Shown here piece after piece: positions 1-17,323 of a DNA stretch of 64,000 bases. This stretch comes from Datnioides undecimradiatus. Its lineage: Eukaryota > Chordata > Actinopteri > Lobotiformes > Datnioididae. The stretch spans positions 8,252,089 to 8,316,088 of the forward strand of contig WARS01000013.1 of assembly GCA_008933995.1 (NCBI GenBank). Direction: 5' to 3'. The notes under the pieces were generated by a model. That model worked only from the letters and a program-made list of their open reading frames with translations. It had not been told where the DNA came from and ran no database searches. Positions within the stretch are counted from its first letter, which is position 1. The number at the start of each line of letters is the position of its first letter. Both the position numbers and the translations under genes were made by a program.

Positions 1-653
1 TTTCACCTGCCATTCTGTCAAGCCCAGAGCACTGAAAGACATTATTAATGGTGGATGTTTTGCACGATGGTGTGAAAAGTGGCTACAAGCCAATGCTGTC
101 AGTTGTCAGTGGCTCAGTGGATGAGCAGGAACGGCGTGAGGTCTGTGATCATGAGAAAGTGAAGCGGAATTGCTGACTGGCAAACTCTTCTGTAAGAGAG
201 AGATTTGCAACAGATCCTGGGTGTCTGTGCCACATGGTTACCCAACGTGATTCCTGTATTTTTCCACTAATATGTGTAGTAACAGTTCATTGGCACCTTC
301 TCTACCTTCACGTCTAAAGGTATTTCAATTTGTCACCGTGCAAAAAAGCTTTCCTGTGACAGCCGTTCTCTCGTTCCCTGAGTATCTGCAGTCCCTTGGT
401 AGGGTTCAGTCTGCCATATTAGGAGCAAGCAGAGACTCAGGTAGATATTTACCAGGATAGGTCTTCAGTTGCGCGAGAAGCGATGTACAAGGTGTTGCAA
501 AACAGTCTTGGGGTTGCATCTTGGTGTATTACAAAACTACCAGACAATGACCAGCTTACATCACACCATCACTCCTCCCTCATGCCAAGAATCATAGTTT
601 ATGGATCGCTGCGCTTTAATTTCTTAACAAAATTATTTTCTGCTTCAACGTAG
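1..653. other. Intronic sequence upstream of first visible slc6a exon
   Basis: No coding exon could be supported here. The preceding exon of the SLC6 gene should encode the end of TM4 with a Trp-Glu-Leu type motif, and nothing like it is visible in any frame. The stretch ends in a pyrimidine-rich tract and a TAG acceptor at 651-653, so it is most simply the intron before the first visible exon. The 62-codon open frame at 272-460 has no family resemblance. Confidence 0.5.
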
Positions 654-3600
654 GCTGCCTACTTCACAGCCACATTCCCCCTCGTCATGTTGGTGGTGCT
701 ATTTGTCAGAGGAATGACTCTTCCTGGAGCCTTCCATGGTATCAAGTACTACCTGTACCCAAATCCTGCAAGGCTCGCTGACCCACAGGTTTTATTTAGT
801 TCTAATTCAAATATACACTGAGTTTAGTGGGAGTGTTTTCCACACTTTACATAATTTGTTATATGTTTGCAGGTTTGGATGGATGCTGGAACCCAAATAT
901 TTTATTCCTATGCCATATGTTTAGGGTGCTTGACTACACTTGGGAGCTATAATAAGTATAATAACAACTGCTACAGGTGGGTAATTCATGATATAACTGA
1001 GGATTAAGTTTCTATTTCAGTGGCTGCAGTTAATAGTATATACAAATATTTCATCTTATCTATTAGCCATCTATTTGTATTCTATTTTAATTTTGTAATG
1101 TATTTTTTTTGGGCTAGCTCTATTTGACTACAAGTTATTTTAATGTAGTTCAAATTTGAAGATGTCTGCTGCCATGTTCTGTGTTTAATTTTACTATAGT
1201 AAAGTAACTTTAACAATCCAGTGTTACCAAGAGGGAAATAATGAAGCAGCTGATTGTTTCTGATTGGCAGAGACTCCTTCTATCTTTGCTTGTTGAACAG
1301 CGGGACCAGCTTTATATCTGGCTTTGCCATTTTTTCAGTCCTGGGCTACATGTCACATAAACAGGGTGTGGACATCCCCTCAGTCGCTGAGTCAGGTACA
1401 AATGTGGTACTATTCAGTGCCAATTTAAAAAAAAAACCAAAAAACAAAACTTTAAAATGTCAGACTATGTGAAGTTGTTTTATTCATTTTTCTTAGTTTG
1501 CCCTTATTAATAAGATATATAATAAGTATATAATAAGTATAAGCATTTCAAATAGATGCTCGTTTTCATTGTGGCAGTTGGCAGTTATGTCTTTCTCACT
1601 GGTGTTTCACTGTGCAGGCCCTGGCCTTGTGTTCATCGTCTACCCACAAGCTGTGACCCTTCTGCCCTGGCCTCAGGTCTGGTCCGTGTGCTTCTTCTCC
1701 ATGATCATCTTGTTAGGAATAGATGGTCAGGTCAGCTGCAGCCTTCCTTATGTTTTGTAATAGGTTCCTGCAATATATCCATGTTTATGTCCCTAAACCA
1801 TCTTCTCTTTTTGTCATTCTCCAGTTTGCTGGGCTTGAAAGCATCATAACCTCTTTGACAGATATCTACCCCTCCCAGATCCGGAAAGGATATCGCAGAG
1901 AGCTTATTTTGCTACTAATCTGTACTCTTTGCTATGTAATTGGCCTGTTGTTGGTGTCAGAGGTAAGCTGGAAAGAGTACATTCACTGGTGGTCACAATT
2001 CATCATGCTAAAGATATTTGCAGTCTGATCACTCAGCACCTTTTAACACTTTTTCTTTCTTATTGAAGAGTAAGAAAAGAAAAAGTTGTTTATTCAGGAC
2101 ATATTAAAACTTAAATGATATCCAGTCAAATTTATTTCCTGCTCGCACTTTAGGCTGGAGCGTACATTCTGCAAATCTTTGATCACTATGTATGCAGCGG
2201 GCCCACTCTTCTCCTGATGGCAATCTTCCAGTCTGTAATTATTGGGTGGATTTATGGTAAGATACAGCTGTCAGTGGTAAAACTGTCTTTGGTTATATTG
2301 ACATCAAACTAGTTGTACAACATATTAACAAAGCAATATCTCTCTTCCATTCTATGTATTGATGCAAACAGCTTTTCTCTCATCCTGTAAAAGTGGTTAT
2401 ATGAAGTGTATTAAATGTGTCATCATGCTTGTTAGGGTGGACTTTAGAGTTTACTATTGATGCTGGCACAGTGTTTGAGACAGCTTTGAAAACAACAGTA
2501 CTATCTCCTACGAGAAGGGCAATATATTGTCTTTGTTAAATTGAATCAGCAAAGGTTTTTCGTGGAACTAGTTGTAAGAAATACACATTTTTAGTTTTGG
2601 TGATTTTATGAAATTCAAAGCTTAATTTAAAGATATTCTTGTTTTGGGTCACTGTTTTGACATGATTTTGGTGCTAAAAGAAGAACAACTTGGGGAGACA
2701 CAAAGAGACCAGACCAGATACAAGAATCTTTTTTTTATTTAACACTGTCTAATAATTCACATTCTTGTCTCCTTGTAAAATGAAATACAAAAATGTCCCT
2801 GTTACAACACATTGGCCTTAGACAACTATAATGGCTAACTGTATACAAATGGTTATTATACAAATGTGGCACATTTCATACACAGAAGCAATCAAAGGTG
2901 CCTTACATATAAACAATCAAGAAGACATCTAGATAAAAGGACAAAGGTACCTTTTTTAGCATTACAGTGAAAATCTACCAGAGTGTATAATCAAAGGCAG
3001 TAACAAACAAAAAAGTCCTCAAACTGCTTTTAAAAGTAGTTAGTAGTTTTTAAAATATATCTGAGACATATATTTGCCCTAAACCAAGTGATTCCTAAAC
3101 AACCAGCAGTAACCTGAATTCAGTGCTATGACTGATTGGTAGACCTGAGACCTGAGAGTTGGCATGGAGAGTTAAGCTCTTGAACTCTGAAGTGCAGTCG
3201 ATAAAGGTCCCTGTTCGGTCTCTGTTTGATTGAGACGAAACAGGGATGGTTGTAACAATGTCAATTAAACAATAACTGCTGTTTCATGTATTAACGCCAA
3301 AAACTATGACATTTAGTTTACATCAAATAATATCTAGTATGTATAATGTTATGCTGGGACAGAGCTTGCCATGTGTTTGTCTCTCCAAGGTGCTGAACGC
3401 TTCAGTGACAACATTGAGGACATGATAGGGTACAAACCTTTATCACTGGTCAAGTACTGCTGGATGTATGGCACCCCTCTTATCTGCAGTGTAAGTGTTT
3501 GTTATATGTTAGAATTGACTGTCTGAATACAGAAATGTTCATTCATTTGTGATTTGTTTCACTTTAAAGGGAACACTTGTATTTTTGATCCTGAGATACA

Positions 3601-3982
3601 CGTCCCTGAGGTTCAACAACTCCTACGTGTATCCCTGGTGGGCATACTGGATCGGCTGGTTTCTGGCCATATCATCTCTTGCACTGATTCCACTTACCAT
3701 GGTTTGCAAACTGGCCAAAGGAAAAGGGACTCTCTGGCAGGTCAGTGGTGGTTGTTAGTGGGTAAATTTGTAGTTTTAAGCTTTGAATTTTATAAAAATA
3801 CATATTGCCTGTGCATGCTGTTCTGCTGCAAGTGAAACGTTTCTTTAAAAAAATGCTACTTCCCCTAGCGTCTCAAGTCAAACTCCCAACCTGTGGCTGA
3901 CCTCCCAGGGATGGCAAAGGAAATGGCAAGCATTAATGCTGCACTGCATGTCGCTGACGATGGGACAAATGGTAACCTGTAA
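654..3982 (+). CDS. SLC6 family Na+/Cl- dependent GABA/taurine/betaine-type transporter (3' part)
   Basis: Sodium- and chloride-coupled neurotransmitter transporter of the plasma membrane; only the last nine exons lie in the window (654-788, 873-976, 1271-1395, 1618-1730, 1825-1962, 2154-2256, 3390-3490, 3570-3740, 3869-3982), giving 367 residues of a usual ~600. They cover TM5 to TM12 and the C-tail. TM5 opens with [17 protein letters not shown]6 has [12 protein letters not shown] and [14 protein letters not shown]7 has LNSGTSF. The TM6 Gln and Ser and the TM7 Asn and Ser used for chloride and Na1 binding in GAT1 are kept. Resemblance is closest to the GAT2/GAT3/BGT1/TauT branch (slc6a13-like); the exact paralogue cannot be fixed from this fragment. 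Odd: the TM8 motif reads LGIDGQF where relatives have DSQ, replacing the Na2-site serine. All phases join without a break. Confidence 0.9.
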
Positions 3983-5648
3983 AGAGATGCCAATCTTTTT
4001 CAAATATTTTTATATATCTATGTAGACCAGGTTGTTTACAATACATTTGGTGGTAGTTTTTATTTGTGTCCTATCTGAGTCTATTACGTCTAATATAGGG
4101 TTTTTCATCATTAGTTTATAGTTGTAATTGTTACAGATACAGTATATACAATCCATATCTCAAATACCTCAAAACATAAATGAGAGCAATGGTGTTTCTA
4201 CATGTTTTAGCCCGTTCAATACAAACACACAAACTTTATGTTACTGATGTTTCTGAGCAGGGAATTGGTCAGTAAGCCATTGCCCTTGGGTGAAATGATA
4301 AGCCTGGTGCGGTGAGGATTATCCCACCAGCTAACTGTCAACATTTTAGACGTGTCTTTCTTTTACGATACCTGCTCCCAGTTTTTACCTGATGACTCGG
4401 TGTGCAGTTATTTGAATTCTTCTGAATGTACTGTAAAGTTATCTAAAGACATCATACTTACACTGCTGTTAAGGCATTTGGTGGTGTGATGTTTAAGTAC
4501 TTTTTTACTTAGTTATTACTTGTTAAAAGTTCAACATTGGGCAGAAATAGAAAACAGTTTTACAGTTGCATTGTCTCTCCCCATCTGCGCTGTAGCACAC
4601 CTGTGAACACCTGAATTGTTGGTTTTTTTATTATTTTATGTCCTATGAAAATTTTGATTTTGCTGTTTTTTATGAATTCATTTGTATTGTTTATGATGCA
4701 TACTATTTAGCCATTTTTTTAAAAATAGATTTTGGGGCAGCCTTTGTGCAACTATTAGACTGAAAAAACATCAAACCAATCTGACAACACTGAACAAAAA
4801 TACAGAAAAACGCCAGACCCATCACGTATGTCTTGAGACATAAGCTTTTGTCTGATAAATAAAAAAGAGAAATAACAGACAAACAACAGAGTTATCTTTC
4901 GAAGTGCTGGTTGAAATGAAAACATTTACTTTTAGAGAAAGATTATCAAGGAGCCACGTATGCTGCCTTTGACCTCAGTGACCTCGTACAGCTTTCATGT
5001 TTGACTCATAACTGTGCCGTTCATCCTCTGTGACCTCTGGAGCTGTTCACCCGTTCCTCCCTTTTGTTCCCCTCAGCCTCTGTTTTTCCTAACTGAACAG
5101 GCCTGAGCAGTAGTCATTTTGTTATTACAACAGACCAAGTCATTCATGTGATTCCATTATTGAAACTAACTGAAAATAATGACACTATAGCACCAACATT
5201 ATCAACAACATTTTCAGTGGTTTTAACAATTACAGTAGATTTTTTTTTTTTTTTTTACTGTTCAGTGACCTCAAAGTAAAAACAACTAAGACAAACAAAT
5301 ACACAGGTATGGGGTTTTTTTTCTGGGTACTGGCACTGGCACTGACTTATTATGAGAAATTATGGACTGATAATGTTTTTACTTGACTCTTTTTTTATAT
5401 ATTCAAAGTATAGTCCATCTATTTTACATTCTATGTACAAAGGCACGTATTAAGCCACATTCATATACCTCCACAAAATACGCGTTGAACTACTTGCTAC
5501 TTGAATTTATCATGCAAATTCTTTAATGCCTTAAAAAATCTTTTACTTTTTGGTACATTGTATTTCCTTGGGTCACTATAATGATAAGTTTATATATTAT
5601 ATATCTTTTGTCTTTATTCATAACCTATTACTTTGTATTAGTTTGTAT

Positions 5649-5654
5649 AATAAA
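5649..5654 (+). terminator. Candidate poly(A) signal of slc6a gene
   Basis: AATAAA hexamer about 1.67 kb after the stop codon, followed within 40 bases by a T/GT-rich stretch. A second AATAAA near 4857 could be used for a shorter 3' UTR. Assignment is by position only. Confidence 0.4.
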
Positions 5655-6159
5655 ATACTTTCTGCAACAATTTGGCATGTTCATTCTCTTTACATATGCA
5701 TGAGTTAGGTGATTAATGGGTGTCCTGCATTTTTATTTGCTAAGTTTTGTTGATCATCTCAAACTGAACACAAAGCACCTTTGAAAAGTACTAAAACTGT
5801 ACATTTACTCAAGTACTGTGATGAATTACAGTACTTTTACTGAAGTGAAACTTTGAATGGGAGCATTTTTGTAATGTTTTATTGCTTCAGTTATTTAAGT
5901 AAAGAACCTGTGCATTTCCTCTGCCCCTGCAGAGTACTCGCAATATAATTTGAAGCTGTTTGTCAATGCAACTTCATTTTTGGACTATATGCATAAAGGG
6001 ACTTCAGTGTCTTTCACTCGTTGCACCAATTTTAGTTTTATAACTGTGGAAAATTCAACTAATTAGATGGACGGCACAATTCACAGCTCTTTTTGAACCA
6101 AAAACCAACCCCTGAAGTCCAAGGAACTCTGAGTGGAGCAATGCTGTTGTGTCTTGCTT

Positions 6160-6290
6160 TAAATCTGGGGAAAAGTGTTAAACTATTTCTAAACCTTGTT
6201 ATCTGTTCCCAGGAGCACAACAGGTTCCATCTTTGTGAAATGGAAAAAGCTGAAAACTACCAAGACTAATGCAGTAAGAGAAGAAAATGG
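6160..6290 (+). mobile_element. Decayed Tc1/mariner-like transposase fragment (helix-turn-helix region)
   Basis: From 6196 one frame reads VPRSTTGSIFVKWKKLKTT, which resembles the DNA-binding domain of fish Tc1-like transposases (typically VPRSTV-SII-KWKK-GTT). Just upstream another frame gives KTISK, the residues expected before this motif, so at least one frameshift separates them. The catalytic DDE region and terminal inverted repeats were not found. It is a fossil with no coding capacity. Confidence 0.65.
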
Positions 6291-7121
6291 CAGAGAAGCC
6301 AATGGCCGTTATAACAACTTTGGGGAAAAAATGGAAAATGTATATTCACTAGTTATTATGGTTTTGGATTTTAAAACTTCTTTACGTCCAAGATATGGTT
6401 AATATGGTTAGAAAAATTATCTAGAAAAGCAAATTCCCAGATATAAAAACCCAAAACTAATAGCATATTTGCTTTAACAACAAATATCAGATCAGTTTAT
6501 GATTTACTTTCTGTCAATCATCTAATCAGTTAATGGACAAATTGTTGCAGCTCTTCTTAACAGTGATATCTCGCTGGATTTGAAATTGTGTCTAACCTCT
6601 CAGGTGTTACTCATGGACTGATGATTACCATATGCTAGCCATGTAATACTGTTGGAAAATTTATATTCCTTCCTTTGATTTAAGAAATTTATGTACTCTC
6701 GGTTGGTCTAAGAAATTCCTAGTGTTTAAGTTAATCCCTAAAAATATGAGTTTCCGTGAGTATTCACAGTTAATCCTTTTTACATTCTCATGATAAGTTC
6801 TATAAGTGTGTTTGTTAAATCAAGGACCAATAGTACAGAGATGCAGAAACCTTATGGTTAGACTAAGCAGGCATAGACACAAAATTATAACAATAAAGAT
6901 AGGATGACATCTGATACCTGATCCATGTGTATCTGACATGTGATGCTTGTGCAGCGTTAGTGTATAAAGGCTGTGTGAGCAGAAGTACAGCGCAGAGAAC
7001 AACTCTGTACTCTGGCTCTCTTAACCTTATTGCACTTGTCTCACTGATGTTTGTTATTCAAAATTTTTCTAACAACTACAATGAACAGAATAGAGTCCTA
7101 GACACTGAAACATTTAAGACA

Positions 7122-7127
7122 TTTATT
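7122..7127 (-). terminator. ppil1: Candidate poly(A) signal of ppil1
   Basis: TTTATT on the plus strand reads AATAAA on the minus strand, about 50 bases after the ppil1 stop codon, implying a very short 3' UTR. Confidence 0.5.
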
Positions 7128-7174
7128 TTTTATAAAAATTGGTGTTAAAAAAAAAAAAAAATATCACTATTTGT

Positions 7175-8912
7175 TTAATTGGGCACGTTAGCTCTGATGA
7201 TTTTAATATCATCGACTGGCCGATCCTGACCACTTGTCTCCACCATCCCAATCCGGTTCAGCACTCCCATCCCCTGATATACTCTTCCAAAAATACTGTG
7301 TTTTCCATCTAACCACTGAGTGGGTCCAAGAGTGAGGAAGAACTGGCTTCCATTGGTGTCCGGTCCTGCATTGGCCATTGCAAGAATACCAGCACCTAAC
7401 AGACACACGAATGAAAGAGAAAATTACCATTTTTAAACCTTTTTGTTGTTTCAAGTTCTTCAGATATCACATAAATATTAAATGTTAGAAATCTGTAACA
7501 CTAAATTGATGTTAACACATAAATCCGATAAGGAATTACTGGGACAAAATCACTACATATTCTACATATTCACTTTTTCATAACATTTAGAACATAATGT
7601 TTAATAAATGTATTTGAATACCCGCTCAGTTGATAATTAACACCAAGCTAAATCTAAAGTAATTTAATGAAACAGCCATGAAATAACTCTTTTCATTTTT
7701 GAAAAGATAGTGCTGACACACATCTTAACAGGCTCAATTTAAAGTGTGTGGCATTTTGTCTACATCTGCCATCTGTTCAGCTGTGTGTTTTTTACTCTGA
7801 TTACCTGTGAATTTCAGTTCTGGGTTCAGCTCATCTTCAAACTGTTTACCAAATATGGATGCACCACCACGACCTGTTAGGAAAACAAAAAATAAGAAAC
7901 TACATTTACTAGATTTGCTACAAATCACAAATGGAGAAGAAGGAGACAGAGTTCTGGGACAATTTTTGAGTAAAGTATTTGTGTTAAGTTCATCAGCAGT
8001 TGTTGATTTCTAGAGAAACTTCATTAAAATAATGGCTCCATTTCAAATAAAGGAAATATTCGTCTCACATTTTTTTTCCCCAAAACAAATGTTATCAATT
8101 TGTAAGCTTACATGTTCAGCTAATTCTAGTTATCCAAGTTATCTGAGCATCTGATTAAAATTAAGTGTTACTTGTTATACGCTATTTTACCTGTAATCAG
8201 AGTGGAATTAGATGGTTCTTTCTAGGAAATTTTACCTGTCTCGAAGCATAACAACATTAAAAGAACACAAACGTGTGTGTACATGTTATTGTTTAGAAAA
8301 ATATTGTGTATGTGTTAAACCCACCTGTTCCTGTGGGGTCTCCTCCTTGCACCATGAAATCTTTGATTATTCTGTGAAACTTGGTGTTGTTGTAGTAGCC
8401 TCTTCTGGCCAGCTCTGCAAAGTTCTTGCAGGTCTTTGGTGCATGTCTCCAGTACAGCTCCACAACAACCGTCCCCATCCTGCAGCACATGGTCACTGTT
8501 AGTATGTAGCGTATTTAAGCAGCACAGTACGATTTAAGTTAAAATATTCAATGTGAAGTAGCTTGTGTATTCATGCGGTTGAATAGATAGATCCTAACAA
8601 GAACGGCGTGCTGGAGTACTACTATCGTATCAGAGAGTGCAGATTTCAGTATATCAATACACAGCAGCACCGTAAAGCGGTGGTAAATGCATTATCCAAA
8701 GCCGTAGAAGACATTTCAAAAATAAATAATAGCTTCTAACAAACACAAGACTTAGCCAACATCACCAAACACTAACACTAGCTTGAGTTAGCTAACTGAC
8801 TTCACCTTACTACGAGCTAGCTGAGTTAGCATTCAGTGGCTTTAATTAAAACTTACGTCGTGTCCAGAGCCACCGTTGGCGGCTGCCATGTGTCTGGGGG
8901 TATCCCTGACAT
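7175..8912 (-). CDS. ppil1: Peptidyl-prolyl cis-trans isomerase-like 1 (spliceosomal cyclophilin)
   Basis: Cyclophilin-type prolyl isomerase of the activated spliceosome, where the family binds SKIP/SNW1. Four exons read on the minus strand: 8912-8857, 8479-8325, 7873-7805, 7395-7175. They join in frame to 166 residues, the usual length of vertebrate PPIL1. The protein starts [14 protein letters not shown] and runs as a single cyclophilin domain. The catalytic Arg lies in [14 protein letters not shown], the active-site Phe in GSQFFLTL, and the ligand-site Trp and His in [15 protein letters not shown]. The Met was chosen because it aligns with the family N-terminus and sits next to a CpG-containing promoter. 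It is divergent from eno1, with about 2.8 kb between the two start codons. No damage seen. Confidence 0.97.
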
Positions 8913-9084
8913 TATCGCTTCAAACAGTGCCCTTCAGTAGTCCTTGAACAGATCAATTTGGGTAAGAAAGTAAGTGATACGTGAGGTTTGCGCGTTCATT
9001 CAATTCATTACAGAGGAGGAGTTTCTTCTTCTGTGGTTGCCGCTCGTTTCATGGGCGTGTGGGAAGGAAGTCAGCATCAGTCCA

Positions 9085-9098
9085 CTGCCCCCTGCTGG
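9085..9098 (-). promoter_or_regulatory. CTCF-binding-type consensus
   Basis: The minus strand reads CCAGCAGGGGGCAG, matching every position of the vertebrate CTCF core (CCASYAGRKGGCRS). It lies about 170 bases upstream of the ppil1 start codon, between the divergent genes ppil1 and eno1, a usual place for an insulator or promoter-anchored loop. Binding itself is inferred. Confidence 0.6.
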
Positions 9099-10140
9099 TC
9101 AACATGTTATATTTAGCATTGTTGGGACAGAGGAACGGTTTCCCTCTTGAAATACCACTGGTTGGATATTGTATTTTATTATTTACACTGCAGCTTCACA
9201 TTATTTAAAAAAAAACTCCCAAACAACTATGTATGAGGCTAATGTCCCAGTCTTGCAGCAAATTAGAAGAAGATCAAACAGCAGTCAGCAATGAAAGTCC
9301 AGGACCTTTGACTGCAAAGCCACTTGTTACTGTCGACTTGGGACTTAATGGATGAGACTTGGATTTTGCAAAATAATGACTGTCCTCCTCTGCTCTGAGC
9401 TCTGCTCTGAGTTGTTCTTTAGCCAGACTATTAATCTTGACTTAATGTGTAACTCTTGAGAGGCCTATTATACTGAAGGGCTGAATAGTAGTAGCTAAAA
9501 GTAATAGTGTTTACTTATACAACACTTTTTAAAATCCAAGTGACAAAGTACGTCACAAAGATAGTCAGTTAAAAGAGACACGTCATAAAACAGCAAAGTC
9601 TCCCGTGGCCAAGCTGACATATTCAAATATGCTATTTTGTCTGATCCACAATCTGAAACAAAAGATGTTTTATATAATACCCCAGAGGAAAAGCCTAAAA
9701 TCATCACACAGGGGAAGCTGTTGCCACTGATTTTAAATAAAATTAAATAAATGTAAGGATTTTCTAGAGTCAGAAATAGTTATTTGGTTATTTCTGTTCT
9801 CATGGCAATGAGATAGTAGCCTCAAGGTTTTGTCACCTTGTGTTAGAAGAAGTGGATGTGAAAAGAGGTCCTCTCTGTTGTGTAAAAAGGGGTGGTTTGT
9901 CCTAAAGAGAGTACGGTGTCCTTCTCCAATAATCCACATATTAAGTCTGTCCATCTGGTGTAGTTTACTTTACAAACTATGGGGGCAGCATCGTGCACAC
10001 AAGTGCACATGCCGAAAAAAAGAAAAGAAGAAGAAGAAGCTCTTCCTCTCTGACTCTGTACTTGTGCTTGCCCAAGGTAACGCAAGGTTGACTTGAACTT
10101 CTGCTGATTTGTCTCAATTTGCTAACGGTTGGCAGCAAGG

Positions 10141-10148
10141 TATATATA
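10141..10148 (+). promoter_or_regulatory. eno1: TATA box, likely eno1 core promoter
   Basis: TATATATA followed about 20-30 bases later by a pyrimidine-rich initiator-like stretch (TTTCTCCCGCC). Enolase genes of vertebrates have a non-coding first exon, which would begin near 10170. The distance to the coding exon is 1.6 kb. Confidence 0.4.
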
Positions 10149-10600
10149 CCTATTTCTCCCGCCTGGACCATTATTATCGGGTTTATGGTAGAGGTTTGCT
10201 TCTCAGTAGGCGCAGTCTGTCAACAGGCTCTTGTTCTCCATTTCCGTGTGACGCTGAAGTCTGTTCCTCTCAGTTAGCGCTAATGTTGTCCCTAGACAGC
10301 TAACGATGTGTTAATTCGTATAAAGTAATTCATTGTAGCCTAATCCTGAATTAACAAGCCTTTGCCAGAATGTAGATTTGTCCGGTTCTTAGAGATGCAG
10401 TGGCAACAAACAGGAAGTCTTAACTCGATGTCCGCTGCCCAGCATCAGCGCTTTAATAACTTAAGTGTTTTCTTTGAGTCACTATTTTGCTGGATCAAGA
10501 GTCATACAAGTAAAAAAAAAAAAAAAGACATATTTGTATACATTTATATACATTTTGTATACATTTGTGCAAAGGCAGTGAACTTAGGCGCTGTGTAAAG

Positions 10601-10621
10601 CACGTGAATAAAATGCACGTG
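10601..10621 (+). promoter_or_regulatory. eno1: Tandem CACGTG boxes (HRE / Myc-type)
   Basis: Two CACGTG palindromes at 10601-10606 and 10616-10621, one and a half helical turns apart. ENO1 in mammals is a HIF-1 and Myc target through such sites. Here they fall in the likely first intron of eno1; function is inferred. Confidence 0.45.
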
Positions 10622-11739
10622 TTCCAGCTATTATCGGATATTACTCCACTTCTAAGGGATATTTTCAGTTTTAATTAGTTTTTTTTAAGTTAATGAGTTT
10701 AGCAAAATCTATCATTGTCATACACTGACAGTGAATAATACATTTTCTATTTTATATATTGTGCAGTTGTTAAACGAGTTGTTTCTGCTTCTTTATGGGC
10801 TTTTTAGGAGATCAGTGTCACAAAGATGCCTCCCAGATCCAAATGCGTGTTTTTTTTCATGGTTATTTGTTGTTTCAGCATATTTTTTAAGCATCCAATT
10901 CCGACTACACTCCAGGTCAGTCAAGCTCAATCTCAGCTTGTCCAAAGGCTGTAGTTGAACTTGACAGTTGGCAATGACTGCAGCAGAAATACTAAGTTGG
11001 TGTAAATTTGATGTAAATCCAGCTTCTTTTGAAGCCAGAAGAAGTGAGAATTCAGCAGGGAGTGATGTGGGAAAATCGCAATGTAATTGAATCATGATGC
11101 CTTTTTTATCTCATGAGTTTTTAAGATTATCCTTATTTTTTAATCATTAACTGACGATAAAGCTCAACAATGTAATTCTTTAAGTATGAACATTTATTTT
11201 GGTGGTTGGAATAGAAATTGCAGTGTCCTTAATGATGATGTCTCAGACGTGCAACCCACTCTGCAGGAAGAGTCATTGTGTTGGTTACTCAGCCTGCGTG
11301 TTTAACTTGAAAGGAAAGAGGAGGGATTATTGGACATGTCACGTCATGTGGTGACTTGCAGTGGGACCTGACTATAGCACAGATCCTGCTGTAATCAAGG
11401 TAGCATCATGAACATACTAAAACTTACTTATTGACTTGACTGCAGGAAAACAAGCTAGTTGTGGCTTTAAGATTAACCTCACTTTGACAGATGCAGCACT
11501 TTCTGCATCCCTATTGCCATGTGATTAATCAGTTGAGAAGGTCTAATCCAATTAGGATGGTAGCATGCCTGTTAGCATGCCTAAGCTTGCAGCTAGGTCA
11601 GGGTATTTTTGTGAGCAAGTCCCAAGCAGGAAGGCTAGTAAGAGGTGCAGCAGTAGTTAAAGAAAAATAGACTTAGTTTCATTTGCATTATTCTTTAGTT
11701 CAACTTCTCAACTTCTATCTCATTTCAAGGTCCTACACC

Positions 11740-16878
<5,139 letters not shown>

Positions 16879-17317
16879 ATGAATGGAGCATTTACTTTAC
16901 AAACAAATGGATTTATGTGTATAAATCATTTGCAACACATTGGTTAATAACAGAAAACAAAACAAATCAATAATGGTTAATGTAGAACTACTAATGGTTG
17001 TAATGCATTTCTAGAGAACACAATATAGCTACTGTAATTGTCGCACTTGACTATCAGGTCTTCTACTGTATTCTGTGCTGTTTATTAATGTGGGATTAAA
17101 ACATGATAGACTCAATTATAACTTGACTAATATTTATTTCCAGCACTGAAAAATTTTGATTACAAAAGCTGCACTTTGAGACACAGTTAATAAAAAAAAT
17201 TATTAGTGACTGAGTGCATTGTAATTATTTTTCCCATGTTTTATTTTACTTTGATGTGGTCTTTGTACATTTTTTTGTTGACAGATTATCTTTCAACATT
17301 GATTATTTGAGTGGTTT

Positions 17318-17323
17318 AATAAA
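17318..17323 (+). terminator. eno1: Poly(A) signal of eno1
   Basis: AATAAA about 440 bases after the stop codon. Earlier AT-rich hexamers exist, but this one is the best-formed AATAAA with downstream GT/T-rich sequence. Confidence 0.5.

Larger units (their letters stand above)
3983..7121. other. slc6a 3' UTR and intergenic spacer between convergent genes
   Basis: AT-rich spacer after the slc6a stop and before the 3' end of ppil1, which points the other way. It contains AATAAA hexamers near 4857 and at 5649-5654, a T15-18 run near 5240, and a decayed Tc1-like transposon fragment at about 6160-6290. No other coding exon is supported. Confidence 0.6.
8913..11729. other. Divergent ppil1/eno1 intergenic and 5' region of eno1
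   Basis: Holds the ppil1 promoter next to its start codon, a perfect CTCF-type consensus at 9085-9098, a TATA box at 10141-10148 suited to a non-coding eno1 exon 1, two CACGTG boxes at 10601-10621, and an acceptor (TTTCAAG) at 11729 before the coding exon. The eno1 exon 1 donor could not be fixed. The open frames here are low-complexity and were not accepted as genes. Confidence 0.55.

Noticed and set aside
9843-10303. Overlapping open frames in the ppil1-eno1 interval
   Set aside because: Low-complexity Lys/Glu or Ser runs from simple repeats; the interval looks like promoter and a non-coding exon.
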